Assembly (NCBI GenBank): GCA_003221825.1
Contig: QHUE01000198.1
Span: 1-10,201, forward strand
Reading direction: 5' to 3'
DNA: 10,201 bases
DNA from: Gemmatimonadota bacterium
Lineage (GTDB): Bacteria > Gemmatimonadota > Gemmatimonadetes > Gemmatimonadales > GWC2-71-9
In this document: piece by piece, positions 1 through 6,096 of the stretch
Position numbering within the stretch: the first letter of the stretch is position 1
How the letters are laid out: each line of letters begins with the position of its first letter
The notes under the pieces: generated by a model
Databases searched by the model: none
What the model saw: the letters and a program-made list of their open reading frames with translations, nothing else
Told to the model about the DNA's origin: nothing
Made by a program: the position numbers and the translations under genes

Positions 1-642
1 GGCGCCAAGGTCGCGGTGGGCTATCGCAGCCGCAAGCCGGCGGCCGAAGCGCACGTCGTCGCGGCGGTGCGGGGCGACCTCGGCACGCCGACCGGAGCTC
101 ACAAGGCCGTCGCCGAAGCCCTGCGCGCGCTCGGCGGCGGTCTGGACATCCTCGTGATCAATCACGGCGTCTGGCCGCCCGACGACGTGCCGGTCGCCAA
201 GATGACCGACGAGCAGTGGGAGTCCACGCGGCGCGCCAACCTCGACGCCGTGATCTATGTGTGCCGCGCCGCGATCCCCAGCATCAGGGACGGTGGGACG
301 ATCGTGTTGGTCGCGTCCACGGCAGGGCAGCGGGGCGAGGCGTTTCACACCGATTATGCCGCCACCAAGGGCGCCGTCATCTCGATTGCCAAGTCGCTCG
401 CCGTCGAGCTCGCCCCCAGGATCACGGTCAATTGCGTCGCGCCGGGATGGGTGGATACCGAGATGTCGACGAAGCCCTACGCCGGGGACGGCCGCGCGGC
501 GATCGAGAAGACGATTCCGCTGCGGCGGGTCGCCAGCGCCGAGGACGTCGCTGGCCCGGTTGTCTTTTTATGTTCCAGTCTCGCGAGACATATCACGGGT
601 GAGATTCTCAACGTGAACGGCGGCTCAGTCCTCTGCGGATGA
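1..642 (+). CDS. SDR-family oxidoreductase, 5'-truncated by window edge (FabG-like)
   Basis: This is the C-terminal 213 residues of a short-chain dehydrogenase/reductase. The frame is open to base 1 and the first residues (GAKVAVGYRSRK) match the second beta strand of the Rossmann fold, so roughly 30 N-terminal residues carrying the TGxxxGIG dinucleotide-binding motif lie upstream. The GTG at 16 is therefore internal. Visible hallmarks are an NHG motif (the NAG equivalent), the tetrad Asn in RRANLD, the catalytic Ser in VASTAG, and YAATK (YxxxK, Tyr about residue 119 and Lys about 123). The C-terminus GEILNVNGG is typical of 3-oxoacyl-ACP-reductase-like SDRs. Arginines after beta 2 suggest NADPH preference (inference). 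Substrate cannot be told from sequence; fatty-acid or polyol/sugar reduction are both possible. The stop overlaps the cca start in an ATGA at 639-642, implying coupled translation. Confidence 0.93.
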   Translation, partial: GAKVAVGYRSRKPAAEAHVVAAVRGDLGTPTGAHKAVAEALRALGGGLDILVINHGVWPPDDVPVAKMTDEQWESTRRANLDAVIYVCRAAIPSIRDGGTIVLVASTAGQRGEAFHTDYAATKGAVISIAKSLAVELAPRITVNCVAPGWVDTEMSTKPYAGDGRAAIEKTIPLRRVASAEDVAGPVVFLCSSLARHITGEILNVNGGSVLCG

Positions 643-1802
643 CGTTCCCGGCGAAGCTCCCGATTCCCTCCGAAGTCCTGAAGATTGCCAAGAAGCTCGA
701 AGACGCGGGCTTCGAGACGTGGTGCGTGGGCGGGGCGATCCGCGACAATCTGCTCGGCCTCGAGAATCACGACTTCGACCTCACGACGTCCGCGCCGCCC
801 GCCGAGGTGCAGAAGATCTTCCGGCGCACCGTACCGGTCGGCATCGAGCACGGGACCGTCGCGGTGCTCGACGCCACCAACCAGCCACATGAAGTCACGA
901 CGTTCCGGAAAGACATTCAGACGGACGGGCGTCATGCAGTCGTGGAATTCGGCGTGTCGCTCATGGACGACCTGGCGCGGCGCGATTTCACGATCAACGC
1001 GATCGCCTACCATCCGATCCGCCACGAGTGGCGTGATCCGTTTCAGGGCGAGCAGGATCTTGCGAAGAAGCTGATCCGCTCGGTCGGCGATCCGAACTGG
1101 CGCTTTCAGGAAGACTACCTGCGCATTTTGCGGGCGCTGCGGTTCAGCGCGCGCTTCGAGTTCCGGATTCAGGCGGGCACGCTCGAGGCGGCCAAGGCCA
1201 ACGCGCAGGGACTCGCACAGCTGTCGGCAGAACGCGTGCGCGACGAGTGGTTCAAGGGGATCCAGACGGCAAAGAAGCTGTCGAAACTGGTCACGCTGTG
1301 GCGGGATGTCGGGGCGACCCGAATCTGGCTTCCCGAAATGGGAGCAGGGAGCGGGGAGCTGGGAGCCGTAGATACGCTGCCCCGGGATCCGGTACTCATC
1401 ACGGCATACCTGGCGAAGGACCCGGCGTCGTTGCTCACCCGGCTGAAGTGCTCCAACAAGGACATCGAGCGCGGCCGCGCGATTGGTCTCTGGCGGGACA
1501 AGTACCCGGATGCGAAGGATGCGACCGGGATCCGCCGTTGGCTAGCGGCCGTCGGCGAGCATGCGGACGACCTGCTGGTGCTGCTCCCCGCTCCTCGTTC
1601 CGCGCTCCCGCACGCGGTCGAGAAGATCCGCGCGGCGCATCCGCCGCTGGCACTCAAGGACCTCGCCGTGAAAGGGGACGATCTCATCGCCGCCGGCGTT
1701 CGCCCCGGGCCGGACGTAGGGGAGACGCTCGGGCGGTTGCTGGAGGAAGTGCTCGACGACCCCAGCCGCAATACTAGAGAGTACCTGCTCTCCCGTGTCT
1801 AG
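639..1802 (+). CDS. cca: CCA tRNA nucleotidyltransferase (class II, poly(A) polymerase family)
   Basis: A 387-aa protein of the class II nucleotidyltransferase superfamily, which in bacteria adds or repairs the 3'-terminal CCA of tRNAs in the cytoplasm. Seen in sequence: the GGxxRD loop (VGGAIRD, residues 30-36); the metal-binding DxD pair (D45, D47 in HDFDLTT); the RRDFTINA motif (114-121) linking head and neck; EDYLRILRALRF (158-169); and the ERVRDEW neck motif (about 198-204). The length matches Bacillus-type enzymes, and no C-terminal HD phosphohydrolase domain is visible. The ATG at 639 overlaps the SDR stop by 4 bp. The end overlaps the next gene's GTG by 8 bp. The C-terminal half is less conserved and contains two heptamer-repeat tracts (about residues 234-243 and 315-324) that look like tolerated insertions in loops. 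A poly(A) polymerase or an A- or CC-adding specialist is the main alternative. Confidence 0.93.
   Translation: MTFPAKLPIPSEVLKIAKKLEDAGFETWCVGGAIRDNLLGLENHDFDLTTSAPPAEVQKIFRRTVPVGIEHGTVAVLDATNQPHEVTTFRKDIQTDGRHAVVEFGVSLMDDLARRDFTINAIAYHPIRHEWRDPFQGEQDLAKKLIRSVGDPNWRFQEDYLRILRALRFSARFEFRIQAGTLEAAKANAQGLAQLSAERVRDEWFKGIQTAKKLSKLVTLWRDVGATRIWLPEMGAGSGELGAVDTLPRDPVLITAYLAKDPASLLTRLKCSNKDIERGRAIGLWRDKYPDAKDATGIRRWLAAVGEHADDLLVLLPAPRSALPHAVEKIRAAHPPLALKDLAVKGDDLIAAGVRPGPDVGETLGRLLEEVLDDPSRNTREYLLSRV
1340..1367 (+). repeat. 4x G-rich heptamer tract inside cca (forward arm)
   Basis: Four exact-length heptamers, GGGAGCA, GGGAGCG, GGGAGCT and GGGAGCC, lie end to end and encode about residues 234-243 (MGAGSGELGA) of the tRNA nucleotidyltransferase. 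The invariant core is GGGAGC with a free seventh base. The four G-tracts with short loops fit the G3+N1-7 G-quadruplex pattern on the coding strand and hence in the mRNA. It faces a C-rich counterpart at 1582-1609. Confidence 0.85.
1582..1609 (-). repeat. 4x heptamer tract inside cca (reverse arm)
   Basis: Read on the minus strand this is GGGAGCG, CGGAACG, AGGAGCG, GGGAGCA: four heptamers, more degenerate than the forward arm at 1340-1367. It encodes about residues 315-324 of the cca product. The two arms are 214 bp apart, imperfectly complementary, and could fold into a long-range hairpin in the transcript. Confidence 0.75.
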
Positions 1803-2514
1803 AGCACTGCTCTACGCCCTCGTCGCCGCGGCGGGCAACGTGCTCGGCGCGCTCGCCGTCACGCGCCGCGCGGTGCTACAGCTCAAGGTCATCGAGCACT
1901 TTCTCGCCTTCGGCGCTGGGTTCATGCTGTCCGTGGCGATCATCGAGCTCTTACCAGAGGCGTTCGCGCGCAGCGGTGGTGTCGCACCGCTGCTGGTTCT
2001 CGCCGGTTATCTCGCTGTTCACTTCACGCAGCACACCCTGACGCCGCATTTCCACTTCGGCGAAGAAACGCACGCGATCAGCTCTGTTGCCGGCACGTCG
2101 GCACTGATCGGCCTGCTCCTCCACACTTTCTTCGACGGTGTGGCGATTGCCAGCGCGTTCCTGGTTCGCCCCGAGCTCGGCCTCATGGTTTTCATCGCGA
2201 TCTTTCTGCACAAGCTCCCCGAAGGCGTGACGATCTCCAGCATCATGATGGCGGGTGGTAGGACAAGAGGTGGGGCGGTGGGGGCTGCCGCGCTGCTCGG
2301 GCTCGCGACGCTCGTCGGTGTGGTCATGACGGATCAGGTCGGGTTCCTTGTCCAGCATGGGCTGGCCATCTCGGCAGGCGTCGCGATCTATGTGGCCGCG
2401 TCGAATCTCGTGCCCGAGCTACAAGGCAAACATGGGTGGACGATGCCGGCCGCGTTCTTCGCTGGCGCCGTGGTATTCTTCGGGACCAAGACGCTGGTAG
2501 ACCGACTGTCGTGA
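1795..2514 (+). CDS. ZIP-family divalent metal transporter
   Basis: A 239-aa polytopic inner-membrane protein of the ZIP (ZRT/IRT-like) family, which moves Zn2+, Fe2+ or similar divalent cations into the cytosol. About seven to eight hydrophobic segments are visible. The two metal-site helices are clear: LLLHTFFDGVAIA (H110, D114) and FLHKLPEGVTI (H139, E143). Acidic residues in ELLPEAF (E51) and NLVPE (E208) are also family-typical. The loop before the first metal helix, residues about 76-93, is histidine-rich (HFTQH, PHFHF, EETH), consistent with metal capture. The GTG start at 1795 overlaps the cca stop by 8 bp, and the stop overlaps rarA through GTGA (2511-2514), so it sits mid-operon. 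The metal cannot be assigned. Bacterial GufA/ZupT-type members are the closest description. No metal-responsive operator was seen because the operon promoter lies outside the window. Confidence 0.9.
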   Translation: MSRALLYALVAAAGNVLGALAVTRRAVLQLKVIEHFLAFGAGFMLSVAIIELLPEAFARSGGVAPLLVLAGYLAVHFTQHTLTPHFHFGEETHAISSVAGTSALIGLLLHTFFDGVAIASAFLVRPELGLMVFIAIFLHKLPEGVTISSIMMAGGRTRGGAVGAAALLGLATLVGVVMTDQVGFLVQHGLAISAGVAIYVAASNLVPELQGKHGWTMPAAFFAGAVVFFGTKTLVDRLS

Positions 2515-3791
2515 CCGAACCCACGCTGTTTCAAGGCTCCGCGGAGCCACTCGCCGCGCGCATGCGGCCCAAGACACTCGACCAGTTTCTTGGTCAAGAG
2601 CATCTGCTGGGACCGGGCAAGGCCCTCGGCGACCTGATCCGCCGCGGCGACGTCGGCTCTTGCATCTTCTGGGGACCGCCCGGCTCCGGCAAAACCACGC
2701 TCGCCAGGATCATCGCCAACTACACCGGCCGGCACTTCGAGCCGTTCTCCGCCGTCACCGAAGGCGTGGCGCGCGTGCGCGAGATCATCAAAGAAGCCGA
2801 GGAGCGGCTCAAGTACCACGGCCAGGGTACGATCCTCTTCTGCGACGAGATTCACCGATTCAACAAGGGGCAGCAGGATGCGTTTCTCCCCTGGGTCGAG
2901 AACGGCATCATCACGCTCATCGGGGCGACGACGGAGAATCCGAGCTTCGAGCTGACGAGTGCACTCCTCTCGCGCTGCCGCGTCTTCGTCCTGGAACCGC
3001 TGAATGATGACCACATACGGACGGTGATCGAGCGGGCGTTACGCGAAACGGGGTGCGAGATGCGGGAAGCGGGATGCGTGTCGGCGGAAGGCATCGATCT
3101 GCTCGTGACGCACGCGCAGGGGGATGCGCGCCGTGCGCTCAACACACTCGAAGCCCTGCTCAAACACATCCACGCATCCCGCATCTCGCATCCCGCATCC
3201 CGCGATGTCGTTCAGCAGGTGTTGGAAAAGCCGCTACCGGTCTACGACAAGGGCGGCGAGCAGCACTTCAACCTCATTTCCGCGCTGCACAAGGCGGTGC
3301 GGGGATCTGATGCCGACGGCGCACTCTACTGGCTCGCGCGCATGCTGGCCGGGGGCGAGGACCCGCTGTACATCGCGCGGCGGCTCGTGCGCATGGCGAT
3401 CGAGGACATCGGACTCGCCGATCCACGCGGCTTGAGCGTCGCGCTCGCGGAAGCCACGATCTATCTCGCGACCGCTCCCAAATCGAATCGCGCATACGTC
3501 GCCTTCGGTGAGGCCCAGGCGGCCGCGGAGAAACACCCGGCGGAGGCGGTCCCCTTGCACATTCGCAACGCGCCCACGGGACTCATGAAGCAGCTCGGAT
3601 ACGGCACGGGATACCAATACGCATTCGATTCAGAGCATGCGTATCTCCCGCAGGAGTATCTGCCCGAGAGCCTGCGGGGTTCTACCTGGTACAAACCCAG
3701 TGATTCCGGATACGAAAAAACCGTGCATGAGCGCATGGCGTGGTGGGAGAGCATGAAGCAAAAAGCGTCGCGTACTCCCGACGCATCATAA
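2511..3791 (+). CDS. rarA: Replication-associated recombination protein A (RarA/MgsA, AAA+ ATPase)
   Basis: A 426-aa AAA+ ATPase of the RarA/MgsA/WRNIP1 family, which acts at stalled replication forks with SSB and the clamp-loader system. Visible motifs are Walker A GPPGSGKT (residues 55-62), Walker B ILFCDE (108-113) followed by the family signature IHRFNKGQQDAFLPWVE, sensor 1 GATTEN (138-143), SRCRVF with the presumed Arg finger, and sensor 2 GDARRALN. The C-terminal tetramerisation part contains SALHKAVRGSDADGALYW and LHIRNAPTGLMK. I chose the GTG at 2511 because VTEPTLFQGSAEPLAARMRP matches the usual short N-terminus and makes a 4-bp GTGA overlap with the zip gene. A start at 2436 would add 25 unrelated residues encoded inside zip. 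Two heptamer tracts fall in variable loops on either side of sensor 2 (about residues 180-189 and 222-231). It is the last gene of the operon. Confidence 0.95.
   Translation: MTEPTLFQGSAEPLAARMRPKTLDQFLGQEHLLGPGKALGDLIRRGDVGSCIFWGPPGSGKTTLARIIANYTGRHFEPFSAVTEGVARVREIIKEAEERLKYHGQGTILFCDEIHRFNKGQQDAFLPWVENGIITLIGATTENPSFELTSALLSRCRVFVLEPLNDDHIRTVIERALRETGCEMREAGCVSAEGIDLLVTHAQGDARRALNTLEALLKHIHASRISHPASRDVVQQVLEKPLPVYDKGGEQHFNLISALHKAVRGSDADGALYWLARMLAGGEDPLYIARRLVRMAIEDIGLADPRGLSVALAEATIYLATAPKSNRAYVAFGEAQAAAEKHPAEAVPLHIRNAPTGLMKQLGYGTGYQYAFDSEHAYLPQEYLPESLRGSTWYKPSDSGYEKTVHERMAWWESMKQKASRTPDAS
3050..3077 (+). repeat. 4x G-rich heptamer tract inside rarA (forward arm)
   Basis: Four heptamers, GGGGTGC, GAGATGC, GGGAAGC and GGGATGC, encode TGCEMREAGC in a loop that varies between RarA homologues. 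The consensus is GGGATGC. A GTG follows directly, and the reverse arm at 3174-3201 is flanked by its complement CAC, so the matching segment extends slightly beyond the heptamers. Confidence 0.85.
3174..3201 (-). repeat. 4x heptamer tract inside rarA (reverse arm)
   Basis: On the minus strand this reads GGGATGC, GGGATGC, GAGATGC, GGGATGC. On the coding strand it gives HASRISHPAS just after the sensor 2 helix. It is inverted relative to 3050-3077 with 96 bp between, and could form a strong stem in the rarA mRNA. Confidence 0.85.
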
Positions 3792-3903
3792 CTCCGCATG
3801 CGACTCCACGCGTATACCCCAACCGGCGGTACCGTGCGGTAAATCACTTCCTCCAAAACAGAATGTTTGCATAGTAGCCCTGCACTGAGTTGGGAAGCAG
3901 GAC

Positions 3904-3993
3904 CGCTGCTCAGAGCAAAACCGCCGAAAGGCGGCGACGCAGAGTCACGGGGCTACAGCGGCACGCGCCGCCATGCCAGCCGGGCCGCCAGCG
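3904..3993 (+). promoter_or_regulatory. GEMM-I cyclic-dinucleotide riboswitch aptamer, copy 1 (cGAMP-type A20)
   Basis: This 90-nt element has the class I GEMM architecture. Closing stem P1 is CGCTG (3904-3908) with CAGCG (3989-3993). Then come the conserved AGAGCAAA, a stem CCGCC/GGCGG capped by a GAAA tetraloop (3926-3929), GACGCAGAG, CACGGGGCTA, a second hairpin GCGGC/GCCGC, and CAGCCGGGCCGCC. The family senses c-di-GMP or, in a subgroup, 3',3'-cGAMP, in 5' leader RNA. In Vc2 numbering the ligand-contacting A18 and A47 are present (3912, 3941). Position 20 is A (3914) instead of G, which points to the cGAMP subgroup. A48 is replaced by G (3942). The outermost pair of the tetraloop stem is an A-C mismatch here, whereas copy 2 has A-T, so this copy may be slightly weaker. 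Confidence 0.88.
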
Positions 3994-4022
3994 AATCGAC
4001 TCTGATCGATCGTGGCGGCCCG
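3981..4022 (+). other. Hairpin overlapping riboswitch copy 1, terminator-like but without T run
   Basis: CGGGCCGCCA (3981-3990) pairs perfectly over 10 bp with TGGCGGCCCG (4013-4022), and an inner ATCGA/TCGAT stem (3995-3999 with 4006-4010) extends it. The left arm is also the 3' strand of the copy 1 aptamer, so the two folds exclude each other, as in an expression platform. The bases after the stem (CCGCGTTTCGGG) contain only three T, so it should terminate poorly, if at all. Confidence 0.7.
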
Positions 4023-4073
4023 CCGCGTTTCGGGTCGAGACTGCCACCCAGCGTCGAACATGACATAACTATT

Positions 4074-4163
4074 CGCTGCTCAGAGCAAAACCGCCGAAAG
4101 GCGGTGACGCAGAGCTACGGGGCTACTGCGGCGCGAGCCGCCACGCCAGCCGGGCCGCCAGCG
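4074..4163 (+). promoter_or_regulatory. GEMM-I cyclic-dinucleotide riboswitch aptamer, copy 2 (cGAMP-type A20)
   Basis: Second 90-nt class I GEMM aptamer, starting exactly 170 bp after copy 1 and differing from it at about 7 positions by my count. P1 is CGCTG (4074-4078) with CAGCG (4159-4163). The tetraloop stem ACCGCC/GGCGGT is fully paired over 6 bp around GAAA, and the second hairpin GCGGC/GCCGC is closed by a GNRA loop (GCGA). Position 20 is again A (4084) within CAGAGC, with A18 at 4082 and A47 at 4111. Some differences are compensatory or structure-neutral (C-to-T at 4105 restores a pair; loop changes), which supports a selected RNA rather than chance similarity. It directly precedes an intrinsic terminator and the surface lipoprotein gene. 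Confidence 0.9.
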
Positions 4164-4200
4164 TCGACCTCACGTCGAACTTGGCGGCCCGTCCTTTTTT
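4151..4200 (+). terminator. Intrinsic terminator forming the expression platform of riboswitch copy 2
   Basis: CGGGCCGCCA (4151-4160) pairs perfectly with TGGCGGCCCG (4182-4191). An inner stem TCGAC/GTCGA (4164-4168 with 4174-4178) and loop CTCAC complete the hairpin, and TCCTTTTTT follows at 4192-4200. The 5' arm is the 3' strand of the aptamer, including part of P1. Ligand-bound aptamer and terminator are therefore mutually exclusive, which predicts that ligand turns the downstream gene ON. Confidence 0.88.
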
Positions 4201-4213
4201 GGTTGGGGCCGCC

Positions 4214-4220
4214 GGAGAGG
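4214..4220 (+). promoter_or_regulatory. Shine-Dalgarno site for the riboswitch-controlled lipoprotein
   Basis: GGAGAGG lies 5 nt upstream of the ATG at 4226 and fixes that start. An in-frame TTG at 4181 would fall inside the terminator stem and produce a tail incompatible with a signal peptide. The site is 14 nt past the terminator's T run, so it is transcribed only on read-through. Confidence 0.8.
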
Positions 4221-4225
4221 CTCCG

Positions 4226-5380
4226 ATGCGTCGCGTTCTTGTCGTCCTCATCGTCCTGTTTGCGGCATGCCATCTCGAGCCGCGCCAGACCACGGGGCCG
4301 AACTATCAGGTCCGTCAGGTATTCGTGGTCCCCGATACGGTATCGATTGATCCGCTCGGCGACGTGCCTTTCCAGGCGTATGGACGCACGGTGAGCGGCG
4401 ACAGCGTTGGTGTCGCCGTGAAATGGAGTGCCTCGGTCGGCTCGATTACGTCCGACGCCGTCTACACCGCCGACACCTCGGAAACTGACGCGACCGTCGT
4501 GGCGCAATTGGACGCCACCTCCGACGCGGTGCCACTCGTCGGTACGGCGACCGTCCATAAACGCCGCATTGTCGCCCTCCTTCTCAGTCCCTCCGCCGTC
4601 ACGCTGCAACCACGTGGAGTCCAGCAGTTCAGCACGCGCGCTGTGAACGCGGGGGGCGACACGGTGAGCATTGCCCCGCAGTACACGGCCACCGGTGGGA
4701 CGATCACATCGGGTGGCCTCTACACGGCAGGCCTAGTGGCAGGGCGCTTCCGGGTAATTGCCAGCCGTAAGTCCGGCGTGTTCGATACCGCGTCCGTCAC
4801 GATCGCCCAGCTTCCGGTGTCGTCGGTTTCGCTCGATCCGGCTGCTGCCAACGTGCCTGTCGGCGGCGTATCGCAGTTGACAGTGACCACATGGGACGCC
4901 ACGGGTAACGTTCTCACCGGGCGCGTGGTAACCTGGTCCAGCGATGCACCCGCAGTCGCAACGGTTTCGGGCACGGGGCTGGTGTCGGGTGTCGCGGCGG
5001 GCTCCGCGACGATCACCGCGACGAGTGAAGGGCAGAGCGGCTCTGCCGCGATCAGCGTCGTCATGGTCCCAGTGGCAACCGTGGTCGTTTCCCCCCCGAC
5101 GGCCAATCTGCGGGTGGGCACGACCTCGCTGCTCATCGCCACGACGGAAGATGGTTCGGGGAACGTTTTGAGTGGCCGAGCGATCACGTGGTCGAGTGAC
5201 GCGCCCAGCGTTGCGTCGGTTTCCGTGGACGGCCTGGTCAGCGCACTCGCGAGTGGATCGGCGACCATCACCGCCACGAGCGAAGGCCAGAGCGGCGCAG
5301 CCAGCGTGACAGTGTCGGCCGTGCCGGTAGCGTCCGTCAGCGTCACACCCACATCGACCAGCCTCCGGAGCGCCGCGTAG
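4226..5380 (+). CDS. N-terminal fragment: BIG2-domain lipoprotein up to first frameshift
   Basis: A 384-aa open segment starting at the ATG with a good Shine-Dalgarno site. The N-terminus MRRVLVVLIVLFAACHLEP is a short basic n-region, a hydrophobic core and a Cys at residue 15, resembling a lipobox (FAAC; Phe at -3 is less usual than Leu). Export and lipidation, with outer-face anchoring, are inferred. Two Ig-like modules without strong BIG2 signature follow (about residues 25-110 and 112-196). Then come BIG2 repeats 1 and 2 (signature ITATSEGQSG) and the first strand of repeat 3 (VPVASVSVTPTSTSLR). It ends SAA-stop at 5380, in the middle of a beta strand, which is not a natural domain end. 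If only this piece is made, the protein lacks the beta-helix and three BIG2 domains. Confidence 0.75.
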   Translation: MRRVLVVLIVLFAACHLEPRQTTGPNYQVRQVFVVPDTVSIDPLGDVPFQAYGRTVSGDSVGVAVKWSASVGSITSDAVYTADTSETDATVVAQLDATSDAVPLVGTATVHKRRIVALLLSPSAVTLQPRGVQQFSTRAVNAGGDTVSIAPQYTATGGTITSGGLYTAGLVAGRFRVIASRKSGVFDTASVTIAQLPVSSVSLDPAAANVPVGGVSQLTVTTWDATGNVLTGRVVTWSSDAPAVATVSGTGLVSGVAAGSATITATSEGQSGSAAISVVMVPVATVVVSPPTANLRVGTTSLLIATTEDGSGNVLSGRAITWSSDAPSVASVSVDGLVSALASGSATITATSEGQSGAASVTVSAVPVASVSVTPTSTSLRSAA

Positions 5381-6096
5381 GGGCCACGGCCCAGCTCAGC
5401 GCGACAACGCAGGACTCGGCAGGCAACGTCCTCACTGGGCGGGTCATCACCTGGTCGATCAACGCGCCGACGGTGGCAACCGTCTCGGCGGCGGGCCTGG
5501 TCTCGGCGGTCTCGGCGGGCTCCGCGGTCATTACCGCGACCAGCGAAGGCAAAAGCGGCACGGCGTTGCTGACCGTGACGGTTGTACCTGTTGCCACAGT
5601 GACGGTCGCTCCGGCCACAAAGACATTGGGGATCGGCGCGACCGTGCAGCTCACAACCACGACCAAGGACTCCGCGGGCAACGTCCTCACCGGACGCAGC
5701 ATCGCGTGGTCGAGTAGTGCGCCCGCGGTCGCAACCGTGTCGGCGAGTGGCCTGGTGTCCGCCGTCGCTGTTGGGACCGCCACGATCACGGCGACCAGCG
5801 AAGGCAAGAGCGGCACGGCGGCGATCACGGTGACGGTGGTGCCGGTCGCGTCTGTGACCGTCACACCGGCCCTAGCTAGTGTGAACGTCGGGTCGACATT
5901 GCAGCTCACCGCGGTCACGAAGGATTCGGCCGGCAACGTGCTCACGGGCCGCGTGCTCACCTGGTCGAGCAGCGCGACGGGTACAGCGACGGTCTCGGCA
6001 AGCGGTCTTGTCGCCGGTGTGGCGGCGGGATCGGCGATCATCACCGCGACGAGTGAAGCCAAGAGTGGGACTTCGGCCATCACCGTGCAGACGACG
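4814..6096 (+). repeat. Five tandem BIG2-coding repeats, 255-bp period
   Basis: The codon for the Pro (or equivalent) that opens each domain falls at 4814, 5069, 5324, 5587 and 5842. Spacings are 255, 255, 263 and 255 bp. Shared protein landmarks are GNVLTGR, TWSS.AP, ATVS, GLVS and ITATSEG.SG. Repeats 3-5 are most alike (DSAGNVLTGR in each), suggesting later duplications. The single 263-bp unit holds the first frameshift. Confidence 0.9.

Noticed and set aside
2436..2510. Upstream extension of rarA
   Set aside because: The extra residues lie inside the zip gene and do not resemble RarA N-termini. GTG 2511 gives the usual protein start and a 4-bp overlap.
3840..3880. Possible promoter (CATAGT at 3870-3875 as a -10 element) for the riboswitch leader
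   Set aside because: A promoter must lie between 3792 and 3904 if the leader is separately transcribed, but no convincing -35 partner with correct spacing is visible, so I do not annotate a site.
4181..4225. TTG start for the lipoprotein
   Set aside because: It lies within the terminator stem, has no ribosome-binding site, and would put 15 residues before the signal peptide.
3867..4394. 175-aa open frame running through the riboswitch region
   Set aside because: It overlaps two structured RNA aptamers and a terminator, encodes repetitive Arg/Ala/Ser-rich sequence without recognisable domains, and conflicts with the well-supported lipoprotein start at 4226.
5343..6083. 246-aa minus-strand frame with repeated VATGTTVTV-like blocks
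   Set aside because: The repeats are just the complement of the BIG2-coding repeats. The + strand encodes clear BIG2 domains.
4814..6096. CRISPR-like periodic repeat
   Set aside because: The 255-bp period is in-frame protein-coding repetition (BIG2 domains), with no short direct repeats or unique spacers.
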